A model generated the notes under the pieces. That model did not search any database. It saw only the letters and a program-made list of their open reading frames with translations, and was not told where the DNA came from. Shown piece by piece: positions 45,391 to 53,550 of a stretch of 64,000 nt of DNA; position 1 is the first letter of the stretch; every line of letters starts with the position of its first letter. The position numbers and the translations under genes are program-made. The DNA is from Streptomyces sp. DSM 110735 (GTDB lineage Bacteria; Actinomycetota; Actinomycetes; Streptomycetales; Streptomycetaceae): contig NZ_JACYHF010000007.1 of assembly GCF_016482685.1 (NCBI RefSeq), positions 290,917-354,916 of the forward strand, given 5' to 3'.

Positions 45391-45420
45391 TTGACGATCC
45401 TTTGACCGAGCGCGCATAGT
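45391..45420 (+). promoter_or_regulatory. Consensus promoter of the lipoprotein gene
   Basis: TTGACG (45391-45396), 18-nt spacer, CATAGT (45415-45420), then 7 nt to ATG 45428. This is a close match to the housekeeping sigma consensus and predicts a leaderless mRNA, although AGGAG within codons 2-3 of the gene should not be read as its ribosome site. Confidence 0.7.
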
Positions 45421-45427
45421 CCGCCCC

Positions 45428-46234
45428 ATGAGGAGATCACCGCGCGTGCGCCTGTGCGCCACCGCCGCCGTGAGCACACTGTCCGTCGCGCTCGTCACGG
45501 GCTGCTCCGGATCGGGCTCGGGATCGGGCTCCGGCTACGGCACGCGCGGCCGGGCGCTGAACGCCGCCGCGCTGGACCAACTGGTCATCGCCGAGGGCGA
45601 GCTGCCCGGTTACGAGATACGCCCCACCGACCCCGGCACCACCGCCGGTGATCCGCCCCGCTCCGCCGAGGTCGCCTGCCGCCCCCTGCTCCCGCTCCTC
45701 GCCGGTACCGCGCCGGGCACCCCGGCGGCACAGGTCAGCCGCACGGCGGCGGAGAAGAACGGTCCCGAGACCCATGCGACGGCCCTGGACGGACTGTCCG
45801 AGGACGAGGCGGAGGACGCCGTGCGCCGGAGCATGGACCGCGACGTCACCGTGATCACCCTCGCCTCCTACGGCGGCAACGGCGCCCACCGCGCGCTGCG
45901 TTCGGTCTCCGGCGCGGTACGGGCGTGCGCGGACGGCTTCGGCGGCACCGGACCCGGCGTCCGGACGTTCACCGCCTTCACCCGCGAGCACGCCTCGGAC
46001 GCGGGCGAGGAGTCGGTGGCGTTCGCGGCGGAGGGCGGCGGCTCGGCTGCTGGGGCGACCAGGGGTCCGGCGGGCGAGGGCTCGGCGGGCGGCGGCTCGG
46101 TGCACTTCCAGGTGGTGCGCCACGGCGGCACCCTCGCGACGTACATGACGGTGAACGTCGGCGCGATGATGGCGCGTCGGACGTACACGGTCCCGGCGCG
46201 GGTGATCGGCGCGCAGTCGGCCAAGCTGCGCTGA
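45428..46234 (+). CDS. Secreted lipoprotein of unknown function
   Basis: A 268-aa lipoprotein. Signal peptide with lipobox ALVTGC-SG (Cys about residue 26) and a Gly-Ser linker (GSGSGSGSGYG). The mature domain is alpha/beta (LDQLVIAEGELPGYEIRPTD) with Cys residues in VACRPLL and VRACADGF that may pair, and a Gly/Ala-rich insertion near residues 205-220. Streptomycetes have many such proteins, some PknH-sensor-like; I cannot assign a function. A consensus promoter lies immediately upstream. Confidence 0.82.
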   Translation: MRRSPRVRLCATAAVSTLSVALVTGCSGSGSGSGSGYGTRGRALNAAALDQLVIAEGELPGYEIRPTDPGTTAGDPPRSAEVACRPLLPLLAGTAPGTPAAQVSRTAAEKNGPETHATALDGLSEDEAEDAVRRSMDRDVTVITLASYGGNGAHRALRSVSGAVRACADGFGGTGPGVRTFTAFTREHASDAGEESVAFAAEGGGSAAGATRGPAGEGSAGGGSVHFQVVRHGGTLATYMTVNVGAMMARRTYTVPARVIGAQSAKLR

Positions 46235-46235
46235 C

Positions 46236-46276
46236 GGACAGGGGCTCCGCCCGACCGGACGAAGCCCCTGCTGTCC
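46236..46276. terminator. Bidirectional terminator, lipoprotein gene / hutH
   Basis: GGAC-AGGGGCT (46236-46246) pairs with AGCCCCT-GCT-GTCC (46263-46276), 11 bp with a 3-nt bulge. It begins 2 nt after the lipoprotein stop and ends 8 nt before the hutH stop. Confidence 0.7.
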
Positions 46277-46283
46277 AACTTCC

Positions 46284-47828
46284 TTACCGCAGCGGTCCGG
46301 TGACCGTCTCGGCAGCCGCGACGACCCCGCCCGTGCGGACGAACTCCTCGGCGGCGGCGAGGTCGGGCGCGAGGAAGCGGTCCGGACCCGGACCCCGCAC
46401 CCCGGCGGCACGCGCCGCGTCGATGACGGCCCGCGAGGCGGGCGCCGCCTCCAGCCCCTCGCGCAGCTCGACGGCGCGCGTGGCGGCGTACAGCTCGACG
46501 GCGACGATCCGCGTCAGGTTGTCCACGGCGGTGCGCAGCTTGCGCGCCGCCGACCAGCCCATGGAGACGTGGTCCTCCTGCATCGCGGAGGACGGGATGG
46601 AGTCGGCGGACGCCGGTACGGCCAGCCGCTTCATCTCGCTGACCAGCGCGGCCTGCGTGTACTGGGCGATCATCAGCCCGGAGTCCACGCCCGCGTCGTC
46701 CGCCAGGAAGGGCGGCAGACCGTGGCTGCGGTTCTTGTCGAGCAGCCGGTCGGTACGCCGCTCGGCGATGGAACCGAGGTCGGCGGCGGCGATGGCGAGG
46801 AAGTCGAGGACGTAGGCGACCGGGGCGCCGTGGAAGTTGCCGTTGGACTCCACCCGTCCGTCGGGGAGCACCACCGGGTTGTCGACGGCGGCGGCCAGCT
46901 CGCGCTCCGCGACCAGGCGGGCGTGCGCCATGGTGTCGCGCCCGGCACCGGCGACCTGCGGCGCGCAGCGCACCGAGTACGCGTCCTGCACGCGGGGCGC
47001 GTCGTCCTGGTGGTGCCCGGTGAGCTGGGAGCCCTTGAGGACGGCGAGCATGTTGGCGGCGGAGTCCGCCTGGCCCGGGTGCGGGCGGATGGCGTGCAGC
47101 TCGGGGGCTAGCACCTTGTCCGTGCCGAGCAGCGCCTCCAGGCTGAGGGCGGCGGTGACGTCGGCGGACTTGTAGAGCGTGTCGAGGTCCGCGAGCGCCA
47201 TGACCAGCATGCCGAGCATGCCGTCGGTGCCGTTGAGGAGGGCGAGCCCCTCCTTCTCGCGCAGCTCGACGGGCTGGATGCCGTGCTCGCGCAGCAGCTC
47301 ACCTGCGGGACGGACCGTGCCGTCGACGTCCTCCGCGTCACCCTCGCCCATCAGGGTCAGCGCACAGTGGGACAGCGGGGCGAGGTCACCGGAGCAGCCG
47401 AGCGAGCCGTACTCGTGCACGACCGGGGTGATCCCGGCGTTCAGCACGTCCGCCATGGTCTGCGCGACCTCCGGGCGGACGCCGGTGTGCCCGGAGCAGA
47501 CGGTCTTCAGCCGCAGGAACATCAGCGCCCGCACGACCTCGCGCTCCACCTTCGGACCCATGCCCGCGGCGTGCGAGCGGACGATGTTGCGCTGGAGCTG
47601 GGCGCGCAGCTCGGGGCTGATGTGCCGGGTCGCCAGGGCGCCGAAGCCGGTGGAGACGCCGTAGACCGGGTCGGGCTTCGCGGCGAGCGCTTCCACGATC
47701 TCGCGGGAGGCGGCGAGAGCCGCCACCGCCTCGGCCGACAGCTCGACGCGGGCGCCGCCGCGCGCCACGGCGAGCACGTCGGACGCGGTCACGCCGGAGG
47801 TCCCCACCACCACAGTGTGCATATCCAT
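46284..47828 (-). CDS. hutH: Histidine ammonia-lyase
   Basis: A 514-aa homotetramer subunit that deaminates histidine to urocanate. The MIO cofactor precursor is Cys145-Ser146-Gly147 (GSLGCSGDLAPLSH), with Cys in the place of the more usual Ala. VYGVSTGFGAL, NGNFHGAPVAYVLDF and QEDHVSMGWSAARK are conserved. The start MDMHTVVVGTSG and length equal those I recall for the S. griseus enzyme; upstream in-frame ATGs (to 47864) are less likely. No ribosome site precedes ATG 47828. It lies downstream of cdgE on the same strand, 121 bp away, and is not in a hut operon, as is usual in Streptomyces. Confidence 0.96.
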   Translation of the reverse strand: MDMHTVVVGTSGVTASDVLAVARGGARVELSAEAVAALAASREIVEALAAKPDPVYGVSTGFGALATRHISPELRAQLQRNIVRSHAAGMGPKVEREVVRALMFLRLKTVCSGHTGVRPEVAQTMADVLNAGITPVVHEYGSLGCSGDLAPLSHCALTLMGEGDAEDVDGTVRPAGELLREHGIQPVELREKEGLALLNGTDGMLGMLVMALADLDTLYKSADVTAALSLEALLGTDKVLAPELHAIRPHPGQADSAANMLAVLKGSQLTGHHQDDAPRVQDAYSVRCAPQVAGAGRDTMAHARLVAERELAAAVDNPVVLPDGRVESNGNFHGAPVAYVLDFLAIAAADLGSIAERRTDRLLDKNRSHGLPPFLADDAGVDSGLMIAQYTQAALVSEMKRLAVPASADSIPSSAMQEDHVSMGWSAARKLRTAVDNLTRIVAVELYAATRAVELREGLEAAPASRAVIDAARAAGVRGPGPDRFLAPDLAAAEEFVRTGGVVAAAETVTGPLR

Positions 47829-47949
47829 ATTCAGGAGCGTACGCATTGAATTCGACGCTGTCACCAGTGGATTGCGGTCTCGCCCCTTACTTCTCCTGTG
47901 CTCCCGCTCACGACGGCGAGCCCAGCCCCCACGCCGACGGCTCCGCCGC

Positions 47950-49092
47950 TCACGGCAGCCGACCCCGGAAGCGACGGCGCTCGGGACGGGCGGGCGACGC
48001 CTCGTCGGCCAGCCGGACCACCGGGTCGTCCGGACCCTCCCGCCCCGCCACCACCGGCCGGTCCGCCCGCTCGGCCTTGGCCCGGTACTGTGCCGCGTCC
48101 GCCAGCCGGAACAGCCGCCGCGCGTCCCGCACCGGACCGATCGGGTCCTCCGTCGAGGCCACCCCGCACGCCACGCCCTCGCCCAGCTCCAGCTCCCCCG
48201 CCCTGCGGCACAGCTCGTCTGCCGCCTTCACCACGTCGTCGGCGGGCGCCCCCACCGCGAGCAGACAGAACTCGTCCCCACCGAGCCGCGCCGCGAGCGC
48301 CCCCGGCACCATCGCCCCGCACAGCGACAGCACCGACCCGAACCGCTCCAGCAACCGGTCCCCGACCGCGTGCCCGTGCGTGTCGTTGACCCGCTTGAGC
48401 CCGTTCAGATCGCAGACGACGAGACTGACGGGCACACCCTCCGCACGATGCCGCTCGATGGCCTCCTCCAGGCGTACGTCCACAGCCCGCCGGTTGGCGA
48501 GCCCGGTCAGCGCGTCGGTGAACGCGAGCCGGTTCGCCTCCTCCAGTCGCTCGGTCTGCGCGATGCCCGCCGCCACGACCGCCGCGAGCACGGTCGCGAA
48601 GTCGGCGTCCCCCCGGTCGAACACCGGCGCGTCGGCCGCCCGCGCCACATACAGCTCGCCCCACGCCCTGCCGTGCAGCACGACCGGCGCGACCACGCAG
48701 CAGCCCCGGCCCCGGCGGCGCAGCGCGGCGACCCGCTGATGGAAGTAACCGGGCGTACCGGCAGCCGGACCCCGCGCGGTCTCGACCCACGCGTTCGGCT
48801 CCCCGCCCCCGGCCCACCTCTCGTGCAGGAACTCGGTGATCTCCGGGAACTGGTGCACCGGATACGCCTCCGCCTCCGGAAACTCCTCCTCGTCCGCCGC
48901 CCGCTCCCCCACGTTCACCAGCACCCGCAGCCGCCCCAGCTCCCGCTCCCACACCGACAGCGCCGCAAAACTCCCGTCCAGCGCCCGACACGCCCCGAGC
49001 GCCGCCGCCCGCCACGACTCCGGCCCGGTCCGCGCCGCCGCCATCCCCTGAGCCAGCGCCACCACCGCCGCCAGCCGCATGTCCTCACCCAT
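47950..49092 (-). CDS. cdgE: GAF-GGDEF diguanylate cyclase
   Basis: A 380-aa cytoplasmic enzyme predicted to make c-di-GMP. Residues ~20-180 form a GAF-like sensor domain with conspicuous Cys (RGRGCCVVAPVV). The GGDEF domain spans ~188-345, with TDALTGLANRR, CDLNGLKRVNDTHGHAVGD and the intact signature LGGDEF (271-275). No RxxD inhibitory site precedes the signature, so product inhibition at an I-site is unlikely. The position next to hutH matches S. coelicolor SCO4931 (CdgE), from memory. In Streptomyces c-di-GMP delays development through BldD. Confidence 0.9.
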   Translation of the reverse strand: MGEDMRLAAVVALAQGMAAARTGPESWRAAALGACRALDGSFAALSVWERELGRLRVLVNVGERAADEEEFPEAEAYPVHQFPEITEFLHERWAGGGEPNAWVETARGPAAGTPGYFHQRVAALRRRGRGCCVVAPVVLHGRAWGELYVARAADAPVFDRGDADFATVLAAVVAAGIAQTERLEEANRLAFTDALTGLANRRAVDVRLEEAIERHRAEGVPVSLVVCDLNGLKRVNDTHGHAVGDRLLERFGSVLSLCGAMVPGALAARLGGDEFCLLAVGAPADDVVKAADELCRRAGELELGEGVACGVASTEDPIGPVRDARRLFRLADAAQYRAKAERADRPVVAGREGPDDPVVRLADEASPARPERRRFRGRLP

Positions 49093-49204
49093 TACTCCAG
49101 GTTAGGCATCAATTGCCCCACGGGTGCCTCCGGCAGGGCGATCAGGTGGATTGTGCGAAGTCGCCTCCCCTGTAAAGCACGGGGCAGGACGGGCTTTTGC
49201 CTTT

Positions 49205-49245
49205 GGGGGCGCGGGGAACTGCGCGACCAGCCACAACGAACCCGC
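49205..49245 (+). repeat. Dispersed GC-rich repeat, copy B
   Basis: TGGGGGCGCGGGGAACTGCG continues CGACCAGCCACAACGAACCCG, almost identical to copy A (8011-8053, opposite strand). It lies between the cdgE start and the enoyl-CoA hydratase stop, 8 nt after the latter gene's end in transcription terms. Confidence 0.8.
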
Positions 49246-49252
49246 GCCCGAA

Positions 49253-50047
49253 CTACTCGCCAGGCCACACAGGCACCCTCTTCTCGTTGAACGCCGCCAC
49301 CCCCTCCGCCCGATCCCCCGAGAACGCCGTAGCCCGCCACGCCCCGTCCTCCACCTCAAGCCCCGCCCGAAGCTCCAGCCCCACCCCCAACCGCAACGCC
49401 CTCTTCGCAGCCCGCAGCCCCACCGGCGAGTTACCGGCGATCCGCGCGGCCAGCGCCAACGCCTCGTCGCGGTCCCGCCCCGCCTCCACCACCTGGTCCA
49501 CCAGCCCCAGCCGCCCCGCCTCGGCCGCCTCCACGCGCCGCGCCGTGAAGATCAGCTCGGCCGCGCGCGCCGCCCCCACCCGCCGGGGCAGCATCTGCGT
49601 ACCGCCGCCGCCCGGGATCACGCCCACCGACACCTCCGGCAGCCCCACCACCGCCGTACCGTCGGCGACGATCAGGTCGCAGGCGAGCGCCAGCTCGAAG
49701 CCGCCGCCGAGGGCGAAGCCGTGCACCGCCGCGATGGTCGGCATGGGCAGCTCGAGGACCCCGGTGTAGGCGGCGCGCGCCACCGGTCGCTGGCGCATCA
49801 GGTCCGCGTCGGTGAAGGAGTTCCGCTCCTTGAGGTCCGCCCCGACGCAGAACGCCCGTTCGTGCGAGGAGGTCAGGACGACCACCCGCGCGTCCCGGTC
49901 GGCGGCCAGCGCCGCGCACGCCGCCGTGAGCGAGCGGGCCATCTCCGTGGAGACCGCGTTCATGGCCTTGGGCCGGTCCAGCACCAGCTCCGCCACGTGC
50001 CCGTGCCGCCGCACCAGCACGAACTCCCCGAACCGCTCCTCGCTCAT
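49253..50047 (-). CDS. Enoyl-CoA hydratase/isomerase family protein
   Basis: A 264-aa crotonase-fold enzyme. Oxyanion-hole segments are AFCVGADLKER and HGFALGGGFELALACD; the catalytic Glu is in LPEVSVGVIPGGGGTQMLPR. The N-terminal LDRPKAMNAVS and C-terminal EDGAWRATAFSGDRAEGVAAFNEKR are normal. It probably hydrates an enoyl-CoA in fatty-acid or amino-acid breakdown. AGGG lies 5 nt before ATG 50047. Two GTTAAC hexamers one helical turn apart sit immediately upstream and probably regulate it. Confidence 0.93.
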   Translation of the reverse strand: MSEERFGEFVLVRRHGHVAELVLDRPKAMNAVSTEMARSLTAACAALAADRDARVVVLTSSHERAFCVGADLKERNSFTDADLMRQRPVARAAYTGVLELPMPTIAAVHGFALGGGFELALACDLIVADGTAVVGLPEVSVGVIPGGGGTQMLPRRVGAARAAELIFTARRVEAAEAGRLGLVDQVVEAGRDRDEALALAARIAGNSPVGLRAAKRALRLGVGLELRAGLEVEDGAWRATAFSGDRAEGVAAFNEKRVPVWPGE

Positions 50048-50057
50048 GACACCCTCC

Positions 50058-50074
50058 GGTTAACGCGGGTTAAC
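50058..50074. promoter_or_regulatory. Paired GGTTAAC sites, operator-like
   Basis: GGTTAAC at 50058-50064 and 50068-50074, exactly 10 bp apart, each containing the palindrome GTTAAC. On the coding strand this reads GTTAACCCGCGTTAACC just before the AGGG ribosome site of the enoyl-CoA hydratase gene, a position suited to repression. Confidence 0.5.
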
Positions 50075-50246
50075 TGAATCCGCCTCGATCATCGCAGCCC
50101 CGCCGGGCCCAGGGGAAGGCCGACCGACCCTGACGTCGCCCTGACTCGACCCTGAGGTAGCCCTACACCCGTTCGAGTGACATCCCGTTCGACTCCTCCC
50201 ACACCGCCCACAGCAGCGCATAACGTGCGCGGCGGGGAGGGATGAC

Positions 50247-50999
50247 ATGACGCCGAGCAATTCGAATGCGAAGACACCGGGCACGACGACACCGGGGACA
50301 CCGCGCGACGGCCGGTCCGGCACGCCGTCGAACGCCCCCGCCCCCACCCGGCCGATCGCGATCACCCTGGCGGATCTGCCGGAATCGACGAAGGACGTCG
50401 TACCCCCGCCGCGCCGGGGTCGGCACCGCCGTCCCCGCCCCCGCAAGGTGCTCCTCGCCGCGGGTGGTCTCGCCCTCGCCGCCGGAGTCCTGAGCCTCGT
50501 CCGCGTCGCCCCGGAGTCCGGGCTCGCCGGACCCGCCACCGCCGAGGCAGAGCCGCAGCACGGGTGGGGCGCGCAGGGCACCGGCGACTCGCCCGGCGCG
50601 TCCGCGACGCTCGCCGCCGCGCCCACGGCACTGCCGTCCACCGCCACGGCACTGGGCGGTACGCGCCCCGCGCCGACCGGCACGGACGCCGCCGGGCACA
50701 AGAAGTCGTCCGCGGGGAAGAACACTGCAGAAACGGTCGACCAGGGCGGCGCCTCAGCGGCGGACACCGCGCCCCACTCGGACACCGGCACGGATACGGG
50801 CACCGGCACCCAGTCGCACGGCGCGCCGCACACCACCGACCCCGGACCCGCCCCCGCGCCTCAGCCCGCCACCACCGCCCCCGCGCCCGCGCCGTCCCGC
50901 ACCGCCGCCCCCGCGCCGGAACCGACCCACAGCGCAGCCCCGCCCCAGCAGAGCGGGGTATGCCTGCTCGGGCTGTGCCTGCGACTGGGCAGCTCGTGA
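50247..50999 (+). CDS. Single-TM protein with long Pro/Ala/Thr-rich exterior
   Basis: A 250-aa protein. A basic juxtamembrane stretch (PPPRRGRHRRPRPRK) precedes a TM at about residues 69-86 (LLAAGGLALAAGVLSLV). About 140 residues of Ala/Thr/Pro/Gly low-complexity sequence follow, ending in a short Cys-containing hydrophobic motif, GVCLLGLCLRLGSS, whose two Cys could pair. GGGGAGGG lies 5 nt before the ATG. The conserved short C-terminal motif after a disordered linker suggests a surface tether, but I recognise no family. Confidence 0.75.
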   Translation: MTPSNSNAKTPGTTTPGTPRDGRSGTPSNAPAPTRPIAITLADLPESTKDVVPPPRRGRHRRPRPRKVLLAAGGLALAAGVLSLVRVAPESGLAGPATAEAEPQHGWGAQGTGDSPGASATLAAAPTALPSTATALGGTRPAPTGTDAAGHKKSSAGKNTAETVDQGGASAADTAPHSDTGTDTGTGTQSHGAPHTTDPGPAPAPQPATTAPAPAPSRTAAPAPEPTHSAAPPQQSGVCLLGLCLRLGSS

Positions 51000-51018
51000 G
51001 GCGCCGTACGGTGCGCGC

Positions 51019-51144
51019 GGTCCGCAAGGACGGACGGGTCCGCAAGGACAGCGGGTCACGTGAAGACAGGCAGGTCCGCAAGGACGGACAGGTCGGTCAG
51101 TACGGGCGAGTCGGTCAGGACAGGCCAGTCGGTCAGGAAGGACG
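51019..51144. repeat. 18-bp minisatellite at the 3' end of cya
   Basis: Seven diverged units of 17-19 bp: GGTCCGCAAGGACGGACG, GGTCCGCAAGGACAGCG, GGTCACGTGAAGACAGGC, GGTCCGCAAGGACGGACA, GGTCGGTCAGTACGGGCG, AGTCGGTCAGGACAGGCC and AGTCGGTCAGGAAGGACG. It fills the gap between convergent genes and runs 12 nt into the last codons of cya. Several units have internal inverted symmetry (GTCC...GGAC). No start codon and ribosome site allow me to call it coding. Confidence 0.85.
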
Positions 51145-52251
51145 ACGCGAGAGCAGCCAGGGCTCGATCACGCCGAGGCCACGCACCGGCCGCTGCCACA
51201 TGGGCTGGAGCGCGAAGCGGTAGGGGGGCGGCTCCTCGCCCTCCTTCTCGGCGGCGGCCACGGCTTCGGCTGCCTCCGCCTCCGAGGCGGGCGCGACGCC
51301 GCTCCGGATCAGTTCCTCGGCGAAGGCGCTGTCCACCAGTACGGCGTCACGCGGGGCTATCGAGGTCAGCCGGGAGGCGAGGTTCACGGTCGTACCGAAC
51401 ACATCGCCCATCCGGGTGGTCACCGTGCCGAACGCCATGCCGACGCGCAGCTCGGGCATCGTCTCGTCGTTGGCCAGCGTCTCCACCAGGCGCAGCGCGA
51501 TGTCGGCGGCGAGGGCGGCGTCGTCCGCGACGTACAGCACCTCGTCGCCGAGGGTCTTGATCAGCCGTCCGCCGCGCGCCGCCACTAGGTCGGCGGCGGT
51601 CGTCTCGAACGCCTCGACCAGCTCGCCCAGCTCCTCCTCCTCCATCCGCCGGGTCAGGCGGGTGAAGCCGACGAGGTCCGCGAAGGCGACGGCGAGACGG
51701 CGGTCGACCATCTCGGCGTCGTCCACGGTCTGCATGACGCGACCCGCCGACGCGGCGAGCTGGCGCCGCCAGACGTAGACCAGGAACTCCTCCAGCTCGG
51801 GCAGGAGCAGCTCGATGATCGGGTACGTCACCTCGGTCCGGGTCATGCCCGGCTCGGGGGGCTCGGTCAGACCCTCCAGGAAGGAATCGATCTGCCATTC
51901 GGCCAGACGGGCGGTGGTCTGCCCGGTGGACCGGGCGACCTGTACGGCCATCGCCTCGCTGAGCAGACCCGCCTCGACGAGACCGGCGAGCCGTCGCAGG
52001 GCGAGTACGTCCGCCTCGGTGAGCGCCTTCGCCTGTCCTATGTCCGCGAAGCCCATCGCCCGCCAGAAACGGGACGCCAGCTCCATGGAGACACCGGCGC
52101 TGCGGGCTGCCTGGAAGGGGGTGTAGCGGCGCTCGGCGCCGAGGATCAACTGTTCGAGGCGGAGGGCGAGCGGGTCGTCGCCGGGTTCGGGGGCATCGGG
52201 GTCCACCCGGCCCTCCGCGCCCGCGCCGGAGCCCGTGTCGTCGACGCTCAC
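51133..52251 (-). CDS. cya: Class III adenylate cyclase
   Basis: A 372-aa soluble cyclase making cAMP, needed for germination and development in streptomycetes. Residues ~30-175 are helical, with a MerR-like segment (YTPFQAARSAGVSMELASRF). The catalytic domain (185-330) has metal Asp192 and Asp236 (FADLVGFTRLTRR; LIKTLGDEV), purine-contacting Lys232 and transition-state Asn290/Arg294 (GTTVNLASRLT). Residues around 320-345 hold an acidic Glu/Ala stretch. GTG 52251 is the start. The position next to birA and the size match S. coelicolor SCO4928. Confidence 0.94.
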   Translation of the reverse strand: MSVDDTGSGAGAEGRVDPDAPEPGDDPLALRLEQLILGAERRYTPFQAARSAGVSMELASRFWRAMGFADIGQAKALTEADVLALRRLAGLVEAGLLSEAMAVQVARSTGQTTARLAEWQIDSFLEGLTEPPEPGMTRTEVTYPIIELLLPELEEFLVYVWRRQLAASAGRVMQTVDDAEMVDRRLAVAFADLVGFTRLTRRMEEEELGELVEAFETTAADLVAARGGRLIKTLGDEVLYVADDAALAADIALRLVETLANDETMPELRVGMAFGTVTTRMGDVFGTTVNLASRLTSIAPRDAVLVDSAFAEELIRSGVAPASEAEAAEAVAAAEKEGEEPPPYRFALQPMWQRPVRGLGVIEPWLLSRRPS

Positions 52252-52633
52252 GCCTGCTGCCCTTCCGATCTGCCGCGGTCAGGTCCGACCGGCCTCAACT
52301 CTACGGCAGGTGTGCGCCAGCTCACTCCGCTGGGACCGGCCGACCGGACGAACGCGCCCCGCCACTGGAGCACCCGGGTCGCAGGGGGCGCGGGCTGCCT
52401 CCGGCGGCGAAGCGGTCGCACACGGCCCGGCGCTTTCCCATCGCCACGCGCCCCCTGCCACGACCCCGACCGCCCCCGAGACGGGCACTCCGCGCCCCCG
52501 CCGGGACGCCACCGAGGTGTCTCAGGAGAGGCGTGCCGGGTGTACGGCACGGTGGACGGGCGTCCGGCGGCCACTCCCGAACCGCCCCGGCTCCCCGCCG
52601 AAAACACCCCAAGCCGCCCCTCCCCCACCGCCC
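52252..52633. other. Intergenic region birA - cya
   Basis: 382 bp between two leftward genes. I find no ORF with both start signal and plausible composition. It should hold the cya promoter; TAGAGT on the minus strand near 52300 is a possible -10. cAMP-dependent control could act here, but no CRP-like TGTGA-N6-TCACA site is visible. Confidence 0.5.
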
Positions 52634-53494
52634 CTACTCCGGCCGCAGATGCACGATGTCCCCCGCCCCCACCGCCTCCCGCTCGCCACCCGCCGTCGTG
52701 ATGACCAGTCGCCCGTCGCCGTCGATGGCCGTCGCCTCGCCGCGCAGGACCCGGTCGCCGGGCAGTTCCGCGCGGACCTGGCGGCCCAGGGTGGCGCAGC
52801 CTGCCGCGTAGGTGGCCTGGAGACCGCTCGCGGCGGGGTCGCCGGAGGCGGCGCGCCAGCGGTCGTACCACTCCTCCAGCGAGCGGAGCACCGCGCGGAG
52901 CAGCGGGTCGCGGTCGGTGTTGACCGCGCCCGCCAGGAGGAGGGAGCCCGCCTGGGGGACGGGCAGCTCGTCGGCGCTCAGGGTGACGTTGAGTCCGACG
53001 CCGATGACCACGCCGTCCGCACCGGCGCGCTCGGCGAGGATGCCGCCTGCCTTGCGCTCCTCGCCGCCGACGGTGACAAGGAGGTCGTTGGGCCACTTCA
53101 GAGCCGTGTCGACGCCCGCCGTACGGGAGAGCGCGGTGGCCACCGCGACGCCGGTCAGCAGCGGCAGCCAGCCCCACCGCTCCATCGGGACCTCGGCGGG
53201 TCGCAGCAGGACGGAGAAGAACAGCCCCGAGCGCGGCGGCGCCGTCCACCGCCGGTCGAGCCGCCCCCGCGCCGCCGTCTGCGCCTCGGCGACCAGCACC
53301 GCCCCCTCGTCCACCTCCCCCGCGTTCGCCCGCGCGACCAGATCGGAGTTGGTCGACCCCGTACTCGGCACCACGTCGACCCGCGACCACAGTCCCCCCT
53401 CCCGCACCAGCCCCCGCCGCAACGCGACGGAATTCAGGGGCGGCCGGTCAAGATCGGACCAACGACTGTTCTCTGCTGCATCGCGGGGCGTCAT
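52634..53494 (-). CDS. birA: Biotin--[acetyl-CoA carboxylase] ligase
   Basis: A 286-aa monofunctional (no HTH) ligase that attaches biotin to carrier lysines such as that of AccA2 at 58578-60350. Motifs are STGSTNSDLVARA, EAQTAARGRLDRRW (biotin-AMP loop, with Leu-Asp in place of the usual Gly-rich residues), LKWPNDLLV (Lys contacting biotin) and GGILAE, GVGLNVTL. The C-terminal SH3-like domain is LRGEATAIDGDGRLVITTAGG. AAGGAA lies 5 nt before ATG 53494. Genes for its substrates follow across a tnpB insertion. Confidence 0.95.
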   Translation of the reverse strand: MTPRDAAENSRWSDLDRPPLNSVALRRGLVREGGLWSRVDVVPSTGSTNSDLVARANAGEVDEGAVLVAEAQTAARGRLDRRWTAPPRSGLFFSVLLRPAEVPMERWGWLPLLTGVAVATALSRTAGVDTALKWPNDLLVTVGGEERKAGGILAERAGADGVVIGVGLNVTLSADELPVPQAGSLLLAGAVNTDRDPLLRAVLRSLEEWYDRWRAASGDPAASGLQATYAAGCATLGRQVRAELPGDRVLRGEATAIDGDGRLVITTAGGEREAVGAGDIVHLRPE

Positions 53495-53511
53495 CGGGGT
53501 TCCTTCGTGGG

Positions 53512-53534
53512 CACCCCGGCCTTCGGGCCGGGTG
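53512..53534. other. UUCG-capped hairpin upstream of tnpB
   Basis: CACCCCGGCC (53512-53521) pairs with GGCCGGGTG (53526-53534) with a single bulge and a TTCG tetraloop. Such subterminal hairpins are recognised at IS200/IS605 ends, so this could mark the left end of the tnpB element. It could equally be part of the birA leader. Confidence 0.5.
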
Positions 53535-53550
53535 AGATCGAAAGTCCGCC

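Noticed and set aside
51001..51223. Plus-strand frame with VRKDGQ repeats after the Pro/Ala-rich membrane gene
   Set aside because: It is the 18-bp minisatellite read in frame and overlaps the end of cya. It has no start codon with a ribosome site.
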